Below, piece after piece: positions 1-11,774 of a stretch of 64,000 bases of DNA (positions are counted from its first letter, which is position 1; each line of letters starts with the position of its first letter). The notes beneath the pieces are model-generated. The model saw nothing but the letters and a program-made list of their open reading frames with translations, had not been told where the DNA came from and made no database searches. This stretch comes from Panopea generosa (Eukaryota; Mollusca; Bivalvia; Adapedonta; Hiatellidae): the NCBI GenBank assembly GCA_029582155.1, contig CM055899.1:75703074-75767073 (forward strand), in the 5' to 3' direction. Made by a program: the position numbers and the translations under genes.

Positions 1-110
1 CTGGTCGTCATATCATTACGTTACAAAATCATAATTATTCTGTTTTTTGTAATTATTATGTTACAAAATCATAATTATTTTGTTTTTTTTTGTACTTACT
101 AAGTAGTTAG
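1..110. repeat. short direct repeat, AT-rich
   Basis: A segment containing ttacaaaatcataattatt occurs twice in a row near the window edge (about 23-60 and 61-95). Its left context is outside the window, so I cannot tell whether it belongs to a longer array. Confidence 0.6.
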
Positions 111-149
111 GCCGTACCTGTGTATTTCAATCACATAATCGGCTAAAAC

Positions 150-194
<45 letters not shown>

Positions 195-335
195 TATACA
201 TACACATACACATACATACATACACACATATACACATACACATACATATATACACACATATATATATATATACATATACACATATACATATACATACAGT
301 TATACATACACATACATATACATACACCCATACAC

Positions 336-378
<43 letters not shown>

Positions 379-390
379 CATACATATACT
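150..390. repeat. TA/CA microsatellite
   Basis: About 240 bases of alternating TATA, CATA and CACA dinucleotides. The Tyr/Cys/Val/Ile open frames on the minus strand are products of the alternating dinucleotide and are not genes. Confidence 0.95.
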
Positions 391-1064
391 AATATGATAT
401 CACCCATATTACAAGCACAGAAATAAAGTATCAACCTATTGACTTAATTATTGGTTTAGTCCTCTTTAATCTTCCCCGCTTTTTTTCTCTTAGCGAAACG
501 AAATAAAAAGAGTTGCAAGAGGGAAATAAATTACATATATCGTACACACATTCTAACGTGTATTCATCTTTACAAATCTTGCAGAAAACGAAACGCAAGA
601 TTTATATTTGTGAATATTACGTTTATACTATTAATAACATTGTTTAAATAAGCAAACGGATTTTTAAAATTATTTATCATAAAAAAAATATATATATATA
701 TCCAAGCGTATACAAACATCGCTTACATTTATTATATAAGCCACGTAAAATTTTGTCTATTATGGTATGTTTTTGTTTTTTTTATATTTATTATGATAGT
801 GTTGTTTTTATACCATTTAAAATAATGGTTGCTTCATATGTATTTAAACCACACTCATACACGATTTATGTCCCTTTTCTTTGTAAAATGTATCTGACCG
901 TAATAACTTTTCTATCAATATTTTTAACACAGGTGGTCCATCGAGATTGTGACAACACCGTTTGAAGTGTTTAAATGTTACCGAATCGGTCTTTCCTCCG
1001 ATATTTTGCCGAAAGCGTGACACTGTAAAATAATTATATCACATACTACACTGTATCGAAAAGT
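391..1064. other. no gene seen; AT-rich spacer
   Basis: AT-rich sequence with no recognisable exon on either strand. I looked here for the C-terminal exons of MRPS23, which should lie downstream of 2582 on the minus strand, and found none. A poly-A/TA run sits at about 682-703. Confidence 0.6.
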
Positions 1065-2090
1065 TTACTTTTGCTTCTTTTGTAATACTTCGGCTGAGGT
1101 CTTCTTTGCCGGCCATGGGAGATTTAACCACGTGGCATACTGACTGTATGAAACGATTTCTGGTTTGTTTCCTTCTTTTGTTTTTTTGTATAGTTTGCCC
1201 TCAAAAGACCATGCTCTTTCTATCTTATCGTTACATTTTAATCGCATTGATGACAACACTTCTTGGTTAAGACGCGTCAGGTCTTCATTTATGTAGACTC
1301 CTGAATTTTTTAGGAGTTTTGCATGTGAGAAGATGTTACTTTTTACTTGACGCGACACAAACTTTACAATTATCGGTCTATTTTTACCTGGAGTGTGTTT
1401 TCCAAGCCGGTGAGCTATATCTATTTGGTGCACAGATATCCCAAGTTGCATTTTCTCATTTAGAAAATTGGTTACGTGCCATGCTGTTTCTTGTGAACTT
1501 TGATATGGCCCGTCGTTCTGAAGGCCCGTTATACGCATGTTGTTTCTTCGTCCGTATTGCTCAATGTCGTTTAGCCTTTCTTTACTTTTTTCTGACTCTG
1601 CTTTCACTTCTTCTTTAACCTTCTGTATTTCTTCATTTTTACTGTTTATTTCATTTTTCATCTTATCTAGTTCGACTTTTAACTTTTTATTTTCCACAAC
1701 TTTATCATGTAGGTCACCTTCTAGAACGTCTACTCTTTTGGTGATTGACTCGAGAAATTGATCTTTCATTTCTCTAAAGATGTCTTTTATTATTTCTCTA
1801 AAAATGGCTTTATCGTCTTTTGTCAGCATTTTACTTAATTTTTCGTTCATTTCGTCGAGTTTTTTTTCAATAGACATACTTTCATGTCGTTCTGCCATTT
1901 TGTCTTCTTGAGTTTCTATCTGTTCAATTTTTTTCTGCTTTTTATTCTTGTTTTTGTTTTTAGTTTTCTTATTAAGCTTCTTCCCACCTTCGTTTATGTT
2001 TTCTACTATTGTTTCCAGACTATTGTCCCAATCACTAATGCTACTAATGCTGGAATCATCTAATCTCTTACGCTTGTCTTTAGTAGACAT
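1065..2090 (-). CDS. LINE ORF1-like nucleic-acid-binding protein, intact, no ORF2 beside it
   Basis: An uninterrupted 341-codon frame. It resembles ORF1 proteins of L1/Tx1-like non-LTR retrotransposons, which coat the element RNA. Residues 1-60 are Ser/Asp then Lys/Asn rich. Residues about 75-180 are strongly heptad-like (Lys/Glu/Leu), a predicted coiled coil for trimerisation. Residues 178-190 (EQYGRRNNMRITGL) match the start of the RRM-like core seen in this family, and HRLGK (228-232) and RPIIVKF (238-244) fit its later strands. A basic C-terminal tail follows. The start codon is the first ATG, with an A/C-rich leader upstream. No reverse transcriptase follows within the 1 kb downstream. 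It could be a recently mobilised non-autonomous copy, or a host-retained ORF1. It lies beside the MRPS23 exon, on the same strand. Confidence 0.75.
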   Translation of the reverse strand: MSTKDKRKRLDDSSISSISDWDNSLETIVENINEGGKKLNKKTKNKNKNKKQKKIEQIETQEDKMAERHESMSIEKKLDEMNEKLSKMLTKDDKAIFREIIKDIFREMKDQFLESITKRVDVLEGDLHDKVVENKKLKVELDKMKNEINSKNEEIQKVKEEVKAESEKSKERLNDIEQYGRRNNMRITGLQNDGPYQSSQETAWHVTNFLNEKMQLGISVHQIDIAHRLGKHTPGKNRPIIVKFVSRQVKSNIFSHAKLLKNSGVYINEDLTRLNQEVLSSMRLKCNDKIERAWSFEGKLYKKTKEGNKPEIVSYSQYATWLNLPWPAKKTSAEVLQKKQK

Positions 2091-2490
2091 TTTTCACATT
2101 GCTTTTATAAATACCTGTGCGTATCTTTTGCCTCACAGTATACATTTGAATTGTCCGTGCGTGGGTCGTTTACTATTGTACTTTATCGTTTTTTTACTGT
2201 TAGTCATTCATGCACACATTTTCATGTTTATAACAATGGCGGCTCCCTGCGCTATATATTAGTGTTGATTTACATTTTATGTCGTCGACTTACAGCCATA
2301 GTTGCTGTGTCTGTTTGAATTTTGAATTTGAAATAGAGTCTATACACATTCACAAACAAGCGTATCTACTTAAAAAAAGTTCTACCTCATGGTTTTTGCC
2401 TTAAATCCTCAAAATTATCCGACCGAAAATAAACACCACCGTTCTATTTACTTGACCTTGACCCTCAATTGCAGTGAATATTGAAGTCAG
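2091..2490. other. probable leader of the ORF1-like element plus intronic spacer
   Basis: Read on the minus strand, this is the sequence immediately 5' of the ORF1-like gene. The segment around 2235-2260 is GC-richer and could be the element's leader or promoter, but I see no diagnostic motif. I found no MRPS23 exon here. Confidence 0.4.
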
Positions 2491-2581
2491 TCATAATTCA
2501 CAATTACAGATCATTGTTAAATTTTTCATAAAATCTAGTACTGATACAAATTCAATAGAAAACAATGTTAACTGTACATAC

Positions 2582-2743
2582 GCTCGTACGTTGTCTTCAG
2601 GGTAGAGAATCTTCCTAACTTCTCCAGAAGGTTCTGCCCTCAAATATTTTGGTTCTACAGCTGGAGGGAATGCTTCCCATACATCATACCATAACGGCCG
2701 ATCTTCAAAACTCACTGCATTAGACCTAAATAGGCCCTGCATA
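2582..2743 (-). CDS. MRPS23: MRPS23 internal exon (mitochondrial ribosomal protein S23)
   Basis: MRPS23 is a metazoan component of the small subunit of the mitochondrial ribosome. On the minus strand an acceptor (tttttaacag) precedes the exon and a donor (gtatgt) follows it. The translation contains GLFRSNAVSFEDRPLWYDV, AFPPAVEPKY and YPEDNVRA. These line up with the family pattern PLW[FY]DV..AFPP..EP and Y.ED..RA near the N-terminus. The exon starts with the last base of a split codon and ends with two bases of the Ala codon, as expected for an internal exon. The N-terminal exon (M..SR.E..GSIF) should lie at higher coordinates, and the C-terminal exons at lower coordinates or off the window; I found neither. 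The frame seems intact, so I read it as a live gene fragment and not a pseudogene. Confidence 0.85.
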
Positions 2744-2763
2744 CTGTTAAAAAATAAAGTCAA

Positions 2764-3824
2764 TTGTATTACATTTATGATTATTACCTCAGCAGCTGAA
2801 CTGAAAGCTTGCCAGTGAGCTTTTGTAAATGCCTTTTGTCATCTGTCTATTGTTAACTTTTTCTTTAAACAAATTTTTCAGACTACAGTCCTTTGATTAC
2901 ACTAAATTGTTTAGAATTATTTTCCTCAAGCAGGTCAGCTACCACCATTGAGGTGAGGACTCTGACCTCCTGAAAAAACATCTTCAGAGCATATATTTTG
3001 ATAGTATTTTCTTATTTCTGGTTGGATGAAATGTCAAACTGGCAAAATTTTTAATGATCACAATGAAGCGTAAGTTTATTATGTATGTGACACTATAAAA
3101 AATCAAAATTTATGTTTCGCTGACTGACTAAATTCATTTCATTAAAAAAACTGTATAAAAAGTAAAAATTTGTGAAATTTATATTTCTTCATGCTATAAA
3201 AGGGGGTACCCAACTTCAGGGGGCAATGACTGGCAAAGTGTCCCTTTTGTCCCTTTTTTTTTTTTTTTTTCGTTTGAGACTAGAACACTGCTTTAATAGT
3301 GAGCAAATGTGCAGCCAAGCTGTGCATCAGTGAGTAGGCAAGCTTATATTAACACCTAAAGTTAAAAAACAAAACAAAAATAAACAATATATATGTAGAT
3401 ATATACCAACAAATGGAATACGGAAATGACAACGGGTGATTTGGAACACTCGGATATATAGGATGCTATTAGTTTGATTACTGTACATAAAATATAAGAA
3501 TTCTTTCAAAATTTTACTTTTATATCTTGAATCATGAATAGTTATTTTGAAAGCTCTACTGATATTCATGTATAAAATATAATATACTTAAAAACACAAA
3601 ATACCTGTTTAAATGTACACAAAATGTACATAAAGAATAAATAACTTTGTGCCACGGATAAATAACAAGAATAAAAAGAATCCCATCATAACAAAACTGT
3701 CTGGGTGATACTAAAACCCTGCCGAGTTCTAACTGACACAGACATATTCCGGCTGCAAGGAAAAGGCACACATGGTGTGTGTAATAGTGTAATAGACACG
3801 CAATTTCATATTTTTTTACATTAA
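2764..3824. other. no exon seen; probable MRPS23 intron or spacer
   Basis: Searched by eye on the minus strand for the MRPS23 first exon without success. It contains a poly-T run at 3247-3270. One donor-like sequence at about 2785-2790 (minus) follows an open stretch, but that stretch does not resemble MRPS23. Confidence 0.5.
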
Positions 3825-4635
3825 AGTGTGACCTTGACTTTTGTGTGACCTTGACCTTGACATCTGGCATAAAGGTCTGGGTATTTAAACCAGTAAATGC
3901 AGGTGACACATCACCATGACATGTTGATCACTTGCGTGAAGATATTTTAAAATCCCTCCATGTAAGACAAAGTTACATACCAAACATGAAATATCAAACA
4001 AAGTGTGACCTTGACATCTAAGGTACGGATCTAAATCTTACATACGACACGTCGTCATATCATATTGATCAATTTAGCAAAATGTTTATGAAATCCATCC
4101 ATGTATGACAAAGTTACAGACAGGACTTAAAATCTCAAACAGTCTCAAAGTGTGACCTTGACCTTTGAGGTACTGGTCTGGGTCTTACGTGTGACATGTT
4201 GTCATGTCATCTTGATCAATTGAGCCAAGTTAAATCTCTTCATATAAGACAAAGTTAAAGACTAGACACAAAATATCAACCATATAGAAAGTGTGTCCTT
4301 GACCTCTGAGGAAAGGTTGTGGGTATCACACGCGACACTTCATCATGTCATGTTGATCAACTGAGCCAAGTGTTTTTGTAATTAATCTATGTATGACAAA
4401 GTAACAGACCGGACACGAAATCTCAAGTGCTCATACTCAAAGTCTTGTTAACAAACTCAAAGTGTGACCTTGACCTTTGAGGTATGAGTGTGGGTCTAAT
4501 GTGCAACATGTCATCATGTCATGCTGATGAATTAAGACATGTGTTTTTGAAATTAATCCATAGGTGACAAAGTAACAGACCGGACATGAAATCTCAAACA
4601 AGACTGAAAGTGTTGTCAAACAAAGTTAAAGAAAT
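3825..4635. repeat. tandem repeat, 140-170 bp unit with TGACCTTGACCTTTGAGG
   Basis: Five diverged units, each opening with gtgtgaccttgac. Each is followed by a segment like catgtcatgatgatcaa, then atgtatgacaaagttacag. The same family occurs inverted at about 46376-47040, attached there to a hairpin head. No coding sequence is present. Confidence 0.85.
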
Positions 4636-4949
4636 GGTAAACGATACACGGTATTAAACGATTCGCAGGCTAAAACGCGTTTAGTTTTATACTGCATTTT
4701 CACATTTTTTCTAACATTTATTGTAAAAAAAATGCAAACCGTAAACGGAACTAAAATGCATTTTAAACGCAAAACAAACGCATTTGACACGCACAAAAAC
4801 ACATTTGAAATGCATTTTTGGTGTACTTGAACAGATTACGGTCAGTATCTTACATTATGTATTGTATTGTATAATGTGATATCTACCTATCTACCAATGA
4901 GGTTTTACCTAATTCATATTATAAATTAATGTAAGCCTAAGGAAAACGC

Positions 4950-5665
4950 ATTACCTCCAAAGCAACCATGAAGCTAGAGCTAACATTCTCAACAAGCAAT
5001 TTATCTCCGCCTTGACCCATGAAAACACCACCTTCATTCCAGACATGGGTCAGAGTGAAATACCCTCAATGTCAAACATTACAGTCGGCTGGAAAAGGGT
5101 CCACAAATTGCTGATGAATCTCAAGACCAAGAAAGCCACTGGCCAAGACGAGATTCCAGTCTTCATCCTGAAAGCAGCTGCTACAGAACTAGCCCCAGCT
5201 CTAGCAAATCTGTTTCAACTATCCCTCGACCTAGGAGAAGTACCTCAGGACTGGAGGGAGGCATCCGTAGTCCCTCTCTTCAAAAAAGGAAACAGCCACC
5301 TAGCATCCAACTACAGACCAGTGTCCTTGACGTCCATAACGTAAAAATGGAGCGCATGGTGCATAACAATGTCATGCAGAACTTTTACAGGTACAACGTC
5401 CTCAGCGACAACCAGCATGGTTTCCACAAGCAACACTCCTGCGAGACTCAACTCTTAACCACCATCCAGGACAGCCAAAGGGAAACAGGTAGATGTCATT
5501 CTACTGGACTTTGCCAAAACTTTTGACAAAGTCCCTCATGTACAGCTACTACACAAGTTGGACCAGTACGGTGTAAGGGGCAACATCAAGAGATGGATAC
5601 AGTCATTTCTATCCAACTGAAAGCAGCAAGTCTTCTTTGATGGTGCCAAGTCAAGAAACTATGTT
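4950..5665 (+). pseudogene. broken reverse-transcriptase fragment of a non-LTR retrotransposon (CR1/Jockey-like)
   Basis: This is a 5'- and 3'-truncated piece of LINE ORF2, the polymerase that copies the element at its insertion site. The first frame reads KKATGQDEIPVFILK, VPQDWREASVVPLFKKG and NYRPVSLTSI, the usual approach to the RT palm. After a small break it continues with VLSDNQHGFHKQHSCETQLL. A second shift leads to DVILLDFAKTFDKVPH, which corresponds to the DFSKAFDKVPH block, and then to YGVRGNIKRWIQSFL followed by a stop. At least two frameshifts and a stop make it non-functional. The usual FADD catalytic block is not present. No endonuclease region is visible upstream. Confidence 0.88.
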
Positions 5666-5669
5666 TCAA

Positions 5670-7060
5670 ATATTAAAAAAAACACACAATTCATTTTAAT
5701 TGTTGTTTTCAATACTTTATTTAAATCATGCCAAAGAAAATTATAAGTTGAAACTACACAACCAAAAAGCAATGTTTATTACTATAATACACCACCCACA
5801 TTTTTCTTTACCATAAACTCAATTTAAATATCAACTTTCACGTTTTCACAGAAGAAAATTTATATACATACAGTTCCAATTATTGTAAATCTACGAAATA
5901 TTTACAAAATTACCAGAACCTAATGCTGACATTTTACATAACGCGATCGATCGCAAATTATCTGCAAAAACATAATCAGATTTTAGAAATTGTTACCATT
6001 TTGACAAAGGGAGGTAATTTTATACTCTTCATAATTGAGAATTTGAGAAAGACCCGCGAATTACGTCATCGTCTATTTTTGTTGTCTTTGCTCGGGTAGG
6101 TGGTAAGAAACGTGAACCTTGGTTGTAGATATCCGACCAATCAGAGCGGTTATTAAAAATAGATTAATTTATATTCAAAGCCATCCACCAATCACATAAG
6201 AGAAATTAAAATAGATAAATGATCAATGAATATGCATGAGAAGTTTTCCAAAGTTGCATTATCGGGCATGTGGTGTGATAAACACCGCGGGGGTCAATTA
6301 TTTATACTGATTAGTTACGTTCTTTAAACAACAGTTTGACCTGTGTCGTATCAAATAGAGATATTTGCAAACCTGTGTATTGTGAAAACTAGCTTGTCCG
6401 ATTTTTAAAACTAGCCTGACAGGCCAAGTAACTTTGAAAAAAGCACATGCCCGGATCCAGATTTGACAAGTCCCGGCATTGGGCTATCCTAATCTTGGAG
6501 CACTGACTACTGTATATTGTTTTAAATTTTTAACATTTGAGACTTCTGTGCACCACCACAATGCCTAGTCTCGTTGAGCTACGTACGTTCTTTCAAGAAC
6601 CCAGCTCAGTATATGGAAGAAGAAGGTAGTAGCTGATCTGCAATGTGGGGGTCAAATTGTAATTAGTTTCCGCGACGTTTCAAATTATACAAGAATGTGC
6701 GTAAAATATAAACCTATGGTCATGTTTAAAACTGAATTAACGACTTTTTCTTCAAAAAAATCATGACTGATATTATATAATTGGTCTCAACAATAAATTT
6801 ACCGTGAAAACACAGTGCCAAACTTTTGCACCCTTGATCCTGCCATTTTACGTCATTGTCGCAAAACGCTTGGTTAGATGTTTAAATCATTTGAATGAGT
6901 GAGACTTTATAGTCAGGGGGCAAAATAGGAAACATAAATTGCTTCTTGTATAGGCGTTGTCATACATTTGTGACTGTACAAGAATGATGTGAGGCGCTAA
7001 CTAGTAGTGCAGGTTTAAAAAAAAAATGTGTACATGTAGTATTAATACTGTACCAGCTCC
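5670..7060. other. no gene seen; one promoter-like patch
   Basis: AT-rich, with no convincing exon. A patch at about 6050-6310 is richer in CpG and includes a CCAAT-type word (gaccaatcagagcgg) at about 6135-6150. I cannot tie it to a transcript. It could be a promoter or a repeat fragment. Confidence 0.4.
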
Positions 7061-7440
7061 CACCCCTGAATGCCTCAGGTTGGACCTCGCACGACCGTGG
7101 TAGCTGTTCCGCATCCTATCACCCGATCTCTAAAATTAGGATTTGATCTCTGGACTCCCTGAAAGTAATCGCCAATGTTTCCCCAGATACGTAAAAATAA
7201 TTGGCTAGGTTCCCCAGATCTCCAAAACGCATGGGAGGACCTCTTCGATAAATACCGCACAATTAGCAGCACCTGCCAGATGATGACAGACCTTGTTGGC
7301 CATCTCTCCAACATAGACGGCAGAAGGCCAAAGTAACCAGGCCATATATCGACATCCCCGCAAGACACCGCATCTCCACACCCGCCGCTATTACAAGTAG
7401 CAATCAGATACGCTTCTTCTCTTCTCCCTTTTCCCCTCTG
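7061..7440. other. GC-richer segment of unknown origin
   Basis: Base composition is clearly richer in C than its neighbours. Pieces of open frame on both strands are broken by stops. A degenerate retroelement gag piece is possible, but I found no diagnostic motif and do not assign it. Confidence 0.3.
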
Positions 7441-7529
7441 CTACAGGGGTACTTTTGGGTAACTATGGCAAATCCTTTTGGGGATCTGTGAAACAATGGG
7501 CATTACTTTATTGTACACTGGGTCAAGTG

Positions 7530-8460
7530 GGTCAAGGACTTGTATAGAAGGATAGGAAACATGCATCTCCTGATTAAATGTTGATGAAATAGCACAAGAA
7601 GGATTCTTGATTTGCAATTTAATCATTCATAATTCACAGGCAACTGAGTTGCATGTAATCTTAGATGTTTAAGCATGCCTCGATAACGCAACATGATCTT
7701 GAATTAAAGATATTGAGGTTTGAAGGGAAATTTATCGCAGTTTGTCGTTATTTTAGTACTTCGACAATTTTTAAACACACATTTCTTGGAATGGTATTGT
7801 TTTGATGACAATTTCATTCTGCAATGTAAGAATTTTGATTTGTGTTCCAGAGATTAATTCCTTGACTAGGTCAATATCAAAAATATGTCATGTGTGTATT
7901 ATACTCCTGCACCGTAAATTATGCGATAAATATGCTTATTGCCTCATACTAGGCGGGTTACAAAACACTTACAAATTACAGAGGAGATATATAACAATTA
8001 AAAAATTGGTGACAGGTTATCAATCAGATTAACCAGGGAATTATACAGAGAAGGAAAGGCAACTGATCGAGTTTTGTGAAAACGCTCGCGTATGAATTCA
8101 CGCAAAATATCGCAGTATCTCGTTTTCAATTATCTTAACTTCCATTCATCACATGAACACACATTGTGGAATGAAATTCTCATCAAAACAATAGCATTCC
8201 CAGATTTAATTGTTGAAGTACTTACAAACTTTGTATACTACAGCTAAAATAACGACAAATTACGACAAGTTTTCCTTCAAACCTCAATATCTTTAATTCA
8301 AAATAATTTTGCGTGATCGAAACATAATTAAAACATCTAAAAGTACATGCAACTAACAGTTTATGTACAGGAAATCAGTTGCTTGTGAATTATGAAGGAT
8401 TCATTTGCAAATTATTAGTTTCGTATCCTTCTATAAGTCCTTGAATCAACATACACGAAT
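7530..8460. repeat. inverted pair of one interspersed repeat
   Basis: The reverse complement of 7540-7825 aligns almost end to end with 8170-8455. Shared blocks include tcatcaaaacaata.cattcc, cttcaaacctcaatatcttt and ttg.ctgtgaattatga. A third copy at about 49765-50255, oriented like the right arm, also matches the segment from 8036 (ggaattata.agagaagg). So this is a dispersed family, with two copies here head to head around a spacer of about 340 bp. Confidence 0.85.
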
Positions 8461-8734
8461 CTTCAAGAATCTACTATATACTCGTCTAATCGTCATATTC
8501 TACTCCCTAGCAATGTTTATCAACTAATCTGTGCTTACTGGATCACACGGACACCGTATGTCGTGCCACGAAAGGGGACTACCAGAGGCTAACCACTTCA
8601 TGAAGACGCGTCATTGTCTTGCTCGCCAAATTGCTATGTGCAAGGTTAAATTAAAACTTCTGTAACGAAAAACGCCTTGTTATTATATAAATCTATAATG
8701 TCGGTGTATTTTGTTGCACCGTTTTTCTTTTCGA

Positions 8735-8820
8735 TTGGCTGACAACAATATATATATATATTCCATTTATATATAAATGACCTGATATTCCATTTATATA
8801 TAAATGACCTGTTATTTAAA
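8735..8820. repeat. TA run and duplicated small palindrome
   Basis: A TA run is followed by two tandem copies of a unit carrying the palindrome atttatatataaat followed by gacctg. Confidence 0.8.
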
Positions 8821-9020
8821 TCTCATTTATCAGCGTACGGAAGCGTAGTTAATAAATTGTTAGGCAGACCTCAATGAATTTGATTTAGGATGCTTATTCA
8901 ATAGAATCTTACAATCTCTAACCGTAGTCTGTAGTGGAACAACACTAAGAATGCCAGCCCGATTAAAGTCTAGCTCATATTACTTACACTATATAAGCAG
9001 CCAACCGCCAGTACTTTTTA

Positions 9021-9316
9021 GTCAGGAGTGGATTAGTGGTCCAGTCGATAATGCCTTGAACTGCGAACCCAGGGGTCGCAGGTTCGATTCCCATCCAACT
9101 TAAAATACTAATCAGTCTTTCGGATGAGACTTTAACAAAAACCGAGGTCCCGTGTATCGGTAACACCGGGCATGTAAAAGAACCAGGGACGCCACAAAAA
9201 TATCTTCAATATATCTGTACTATCCTCGAAAAATCTAAATTTACTAATAATCTTCTGGAGGCGTCGCCCATATAGGAAACCGGTGGCGACGATCAATAAA
9301 ATTATCATCATCATAT
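9021..9316 (+). mobile_element. tRNA-derived SINE with a conserved core
   Basis: The head carries pol III box A (tggattagtgg, 9029-9039) and box B (ggttcgattcc, 9081-9091). A body follows with ttcggatgagac and aaccgaggtcccgtgta, which I recognise as one of the conserved central domains found in many invertebrate SINEs. It ends in an atcatcatcat tail. Confidence 0.8.
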
Positions 9317-10264
9317 TTTAACCGTATGTTCGAGCCTCAATCGGTCCAAAAACTCCATCGGAGAAAGTATACGATTTACTTGCGGAAGGAAAGTGGTTCT
9401 ACTCAAATCTATCTTGAGGTCTTCGCCAACTAATAAGACTGGATATGCAATACATAATCAGCCATTTGTTGAAAATGACGTTAAGCACAATTGAGGACCT
9501 CAGTGTAGATTGAACTTAAATCAACCTTGGATTTTAACATAAAATAAAGAAACACACAACATTATCATTATTATTAATGTTTACTGTCATACACGTATAT
9601 CAGTAACTTGCATCCTGTGTCTGTGTAATCTATTATAAAAAATGTTTGTTAGTTTAATATGGTTAATATTAATAGATTCAATAAAAAAAGTCATAAAATA
9701 TATATATATATTATGTAATTTTTTTTTCGCCTTCGCTGCGGCTTGAACATACGACATTCTGAGTGACAGTTAAAGGCGTAAGCCACTGCGCCACTTTGGA
9801 GCCTTATAATAATACAACAGTTAACACCTTTTAAAGTTGTTAGATCATGAAAGGGGCGTCATTCTAGTTGACCGGAACTGGAATTAATTCATACGTTTGA
9901 TATACGTTTAATGCTATGCAAATTGTTGTAACCGACTAAAAGGTTTAGCTGGTGAGTATAAAATACCTCAAAATGTGTACATAGCATTCATTTATATTTG
10001 GCGGTTTGCTAGTACAGCAGAAAGCCTAGTTTTCAAATCCTCATTAAGTTGGGGTTAACCCATCTTGTGGGATGTGGTTGCCATGCAATTGCTACAATCG
10101 CCGGTCGTGGATGATTGAGCGTCTCTTTCACTGTCTTATCTCTATATTTTTTCTGTCTAATAAAGTAACAACCTTTTCTTGTGTTTGAAGAAACCGGTTT
10201 GAGACCATATTTTGGTAACTGATTGTTCTAACACTGGCCTTATTTCAGTGTTTTCTTTCTTTAT

Positions 10265-11145
10265 TTACTGAGAGTCAATTTAAATGCCGACTGAGAGCCA
10301 AACAATGTACATGGAGATTGAGAGCCAAACAATATCGATGTAGACGGAGAGCAAAACAATGTAGAAAGAGACTAAGAGCCAAACAGTATAGACGGAGTCT
10401 GAGAGACAAACAATGTACATGGAGACTGAGAGCCAAACTTTGTAGATGTAGACTGAGAGCAAAACAATGCATATGGAGATTCAGAGCCAAACAATATAGA
10501 CGGCGATTGAGAGTTTAACAATGCAGATTTAGACGGAGTGTTAAACAATGAAGATGGAGTCTGAGAGCCAAACAATGTTTATGGAGACTGAGAGTCAAAC
10601 AATGTAGATGAAGACTGATAGCCAATCACTGTAGATGAAGACTGATAGCCAAACTCTGTAGATGTAGACTGAGAGCCAAACAATAAAGACAGTGACCGAG
10701 AGACAAACAATGTAAACAATGTACATGGAGACTGATAGCCAAACTATGTAGATGTAGACTGAGAGCCAAACAATGTAGATAGAGACTGAGAGCCAAACAA
10801 TATAGACGGAAACTGAGAGACAATGTACATGGAGACTGAGATCCAACCTATGTAGATGGTGTCTGAGAGCGAAACAATGTTTATCATAGTGTAAATTGAG
10901 AGTCAAACAATAAAATGCCGACTGAGAGCAAACAATGTACATGGAGACTGAGAGTTAAACAATATCGATATAGACGAAGAGCCTAACAAAGTAGACGGAG
11001 ACTGAGAGACAAACAATGTACATGGAAACTGAAAGCAAAACTTTATATATGTGGATGTAGACTGCGTGTCAAACAATGTATATGGAGACTGAGAGTCAAA
11101 CAATGTAGATGAGGACTGATAGCCAAACTATGTAAATGTACACTG
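10265..11145. repeat. 27-bp minisatellite, main block in unit 1
   Basis: Roughly 30 diverged copies of gactgagagccaaacaatgt plus seven bases. The unit length is a multiple of three, so frames stay open on both strands and give spurious repeat peptides. Confidence 0.93.
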
Positions 11146-11549
11146 AGCATGTGGCATTGTTTGTCAAAGTATAACGCAATACAGTGTTAACTTAGATATA
11201 GTTATTGTCCAAAGAAAATGACGGCATCAATATATTTTTGCAGTTAGCTAGTACAGCAAATAGCCTAGCTTTGAAATCCTCACTTAATCTAGTGGAATGT
11301 TGTTGTTTTACAATTGCTACAATCGCCGGTCGTGGATGATTGAGCGCCTTTTACTTTTTTTTCTCTATCTTTCATATGTCTGATAAAGTAACCTCATTAT
11401 CTTGTGTTTGAACAAACACGTTTGAGACCATATTTACTGTGGAGTTCAAAGTTTGGCAACTGGTTATTCTAACACTCTATCTTTAAGTATACTGGTCTGA
11501 TTTCAGTATTTCCTGCTAAATTAAGTTTTCTTTATCCTAAATTTGTTTA

Positions 11550-11675
11550 TTGACCGAGAGCCAAACAATGTAGATGTAGACGAAAGGTCAAACAATGTAG
11601 ATGACGATTGATGGCCAAACAATGTGGATGTAGACTGAGAGCAAAACAATGTAGATGGAGACTAAGAAATAAATA
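11550..11675. repeat. 27-bp minisatellite, second block in unit 1
   Basis: Four to five copies of the same 27-bp family, about 400 bp after the main block. The corresponding block in unit 2 is at 14965-15110. Confidence 0.88.
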
Positions 11676-11774
11676 ACAGTAAAATAAATCAGTCAGTGGC
11701 CTGTTTAGCAAAATAGTAATAAATTATTAAATTAGATTGATAACCGATATATTGTATTGAATTGCACGACTATT

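Noticed and set aside
99-385. Tyr/Val/Cys/Ile-rich minus-strand frames
   Set aside because: Translation of a TA/CA dinucleotide repeat.
2764-2850. MRPS23 first exon on the minus strand ending at a gtaata donor
   Set aside because: The phase would fit, but none of the three translations resembles the MRPS23 N-terminus.
4950-5665. Treating the 110-codon frame at 5012 as an intact gene
   Set aside because: It has no ATG start. The frame continues upstream and is shifted downstream, and the protein is a piece of a LINE reverse transcriptase.
7075-7368. 97-codon minus-strand frame as a gene
   Set aside because: No recognisable motif and no splice context. The plus strand is equally broken. Left as unknown.
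10265-11145. Arg/Gln/Ala-Lys repeat peptides and Leu/His/Cys repeat peptides
   Set aside because: Product of the 27-bp minisatellite, whose length is a multiple of three, on both strands.
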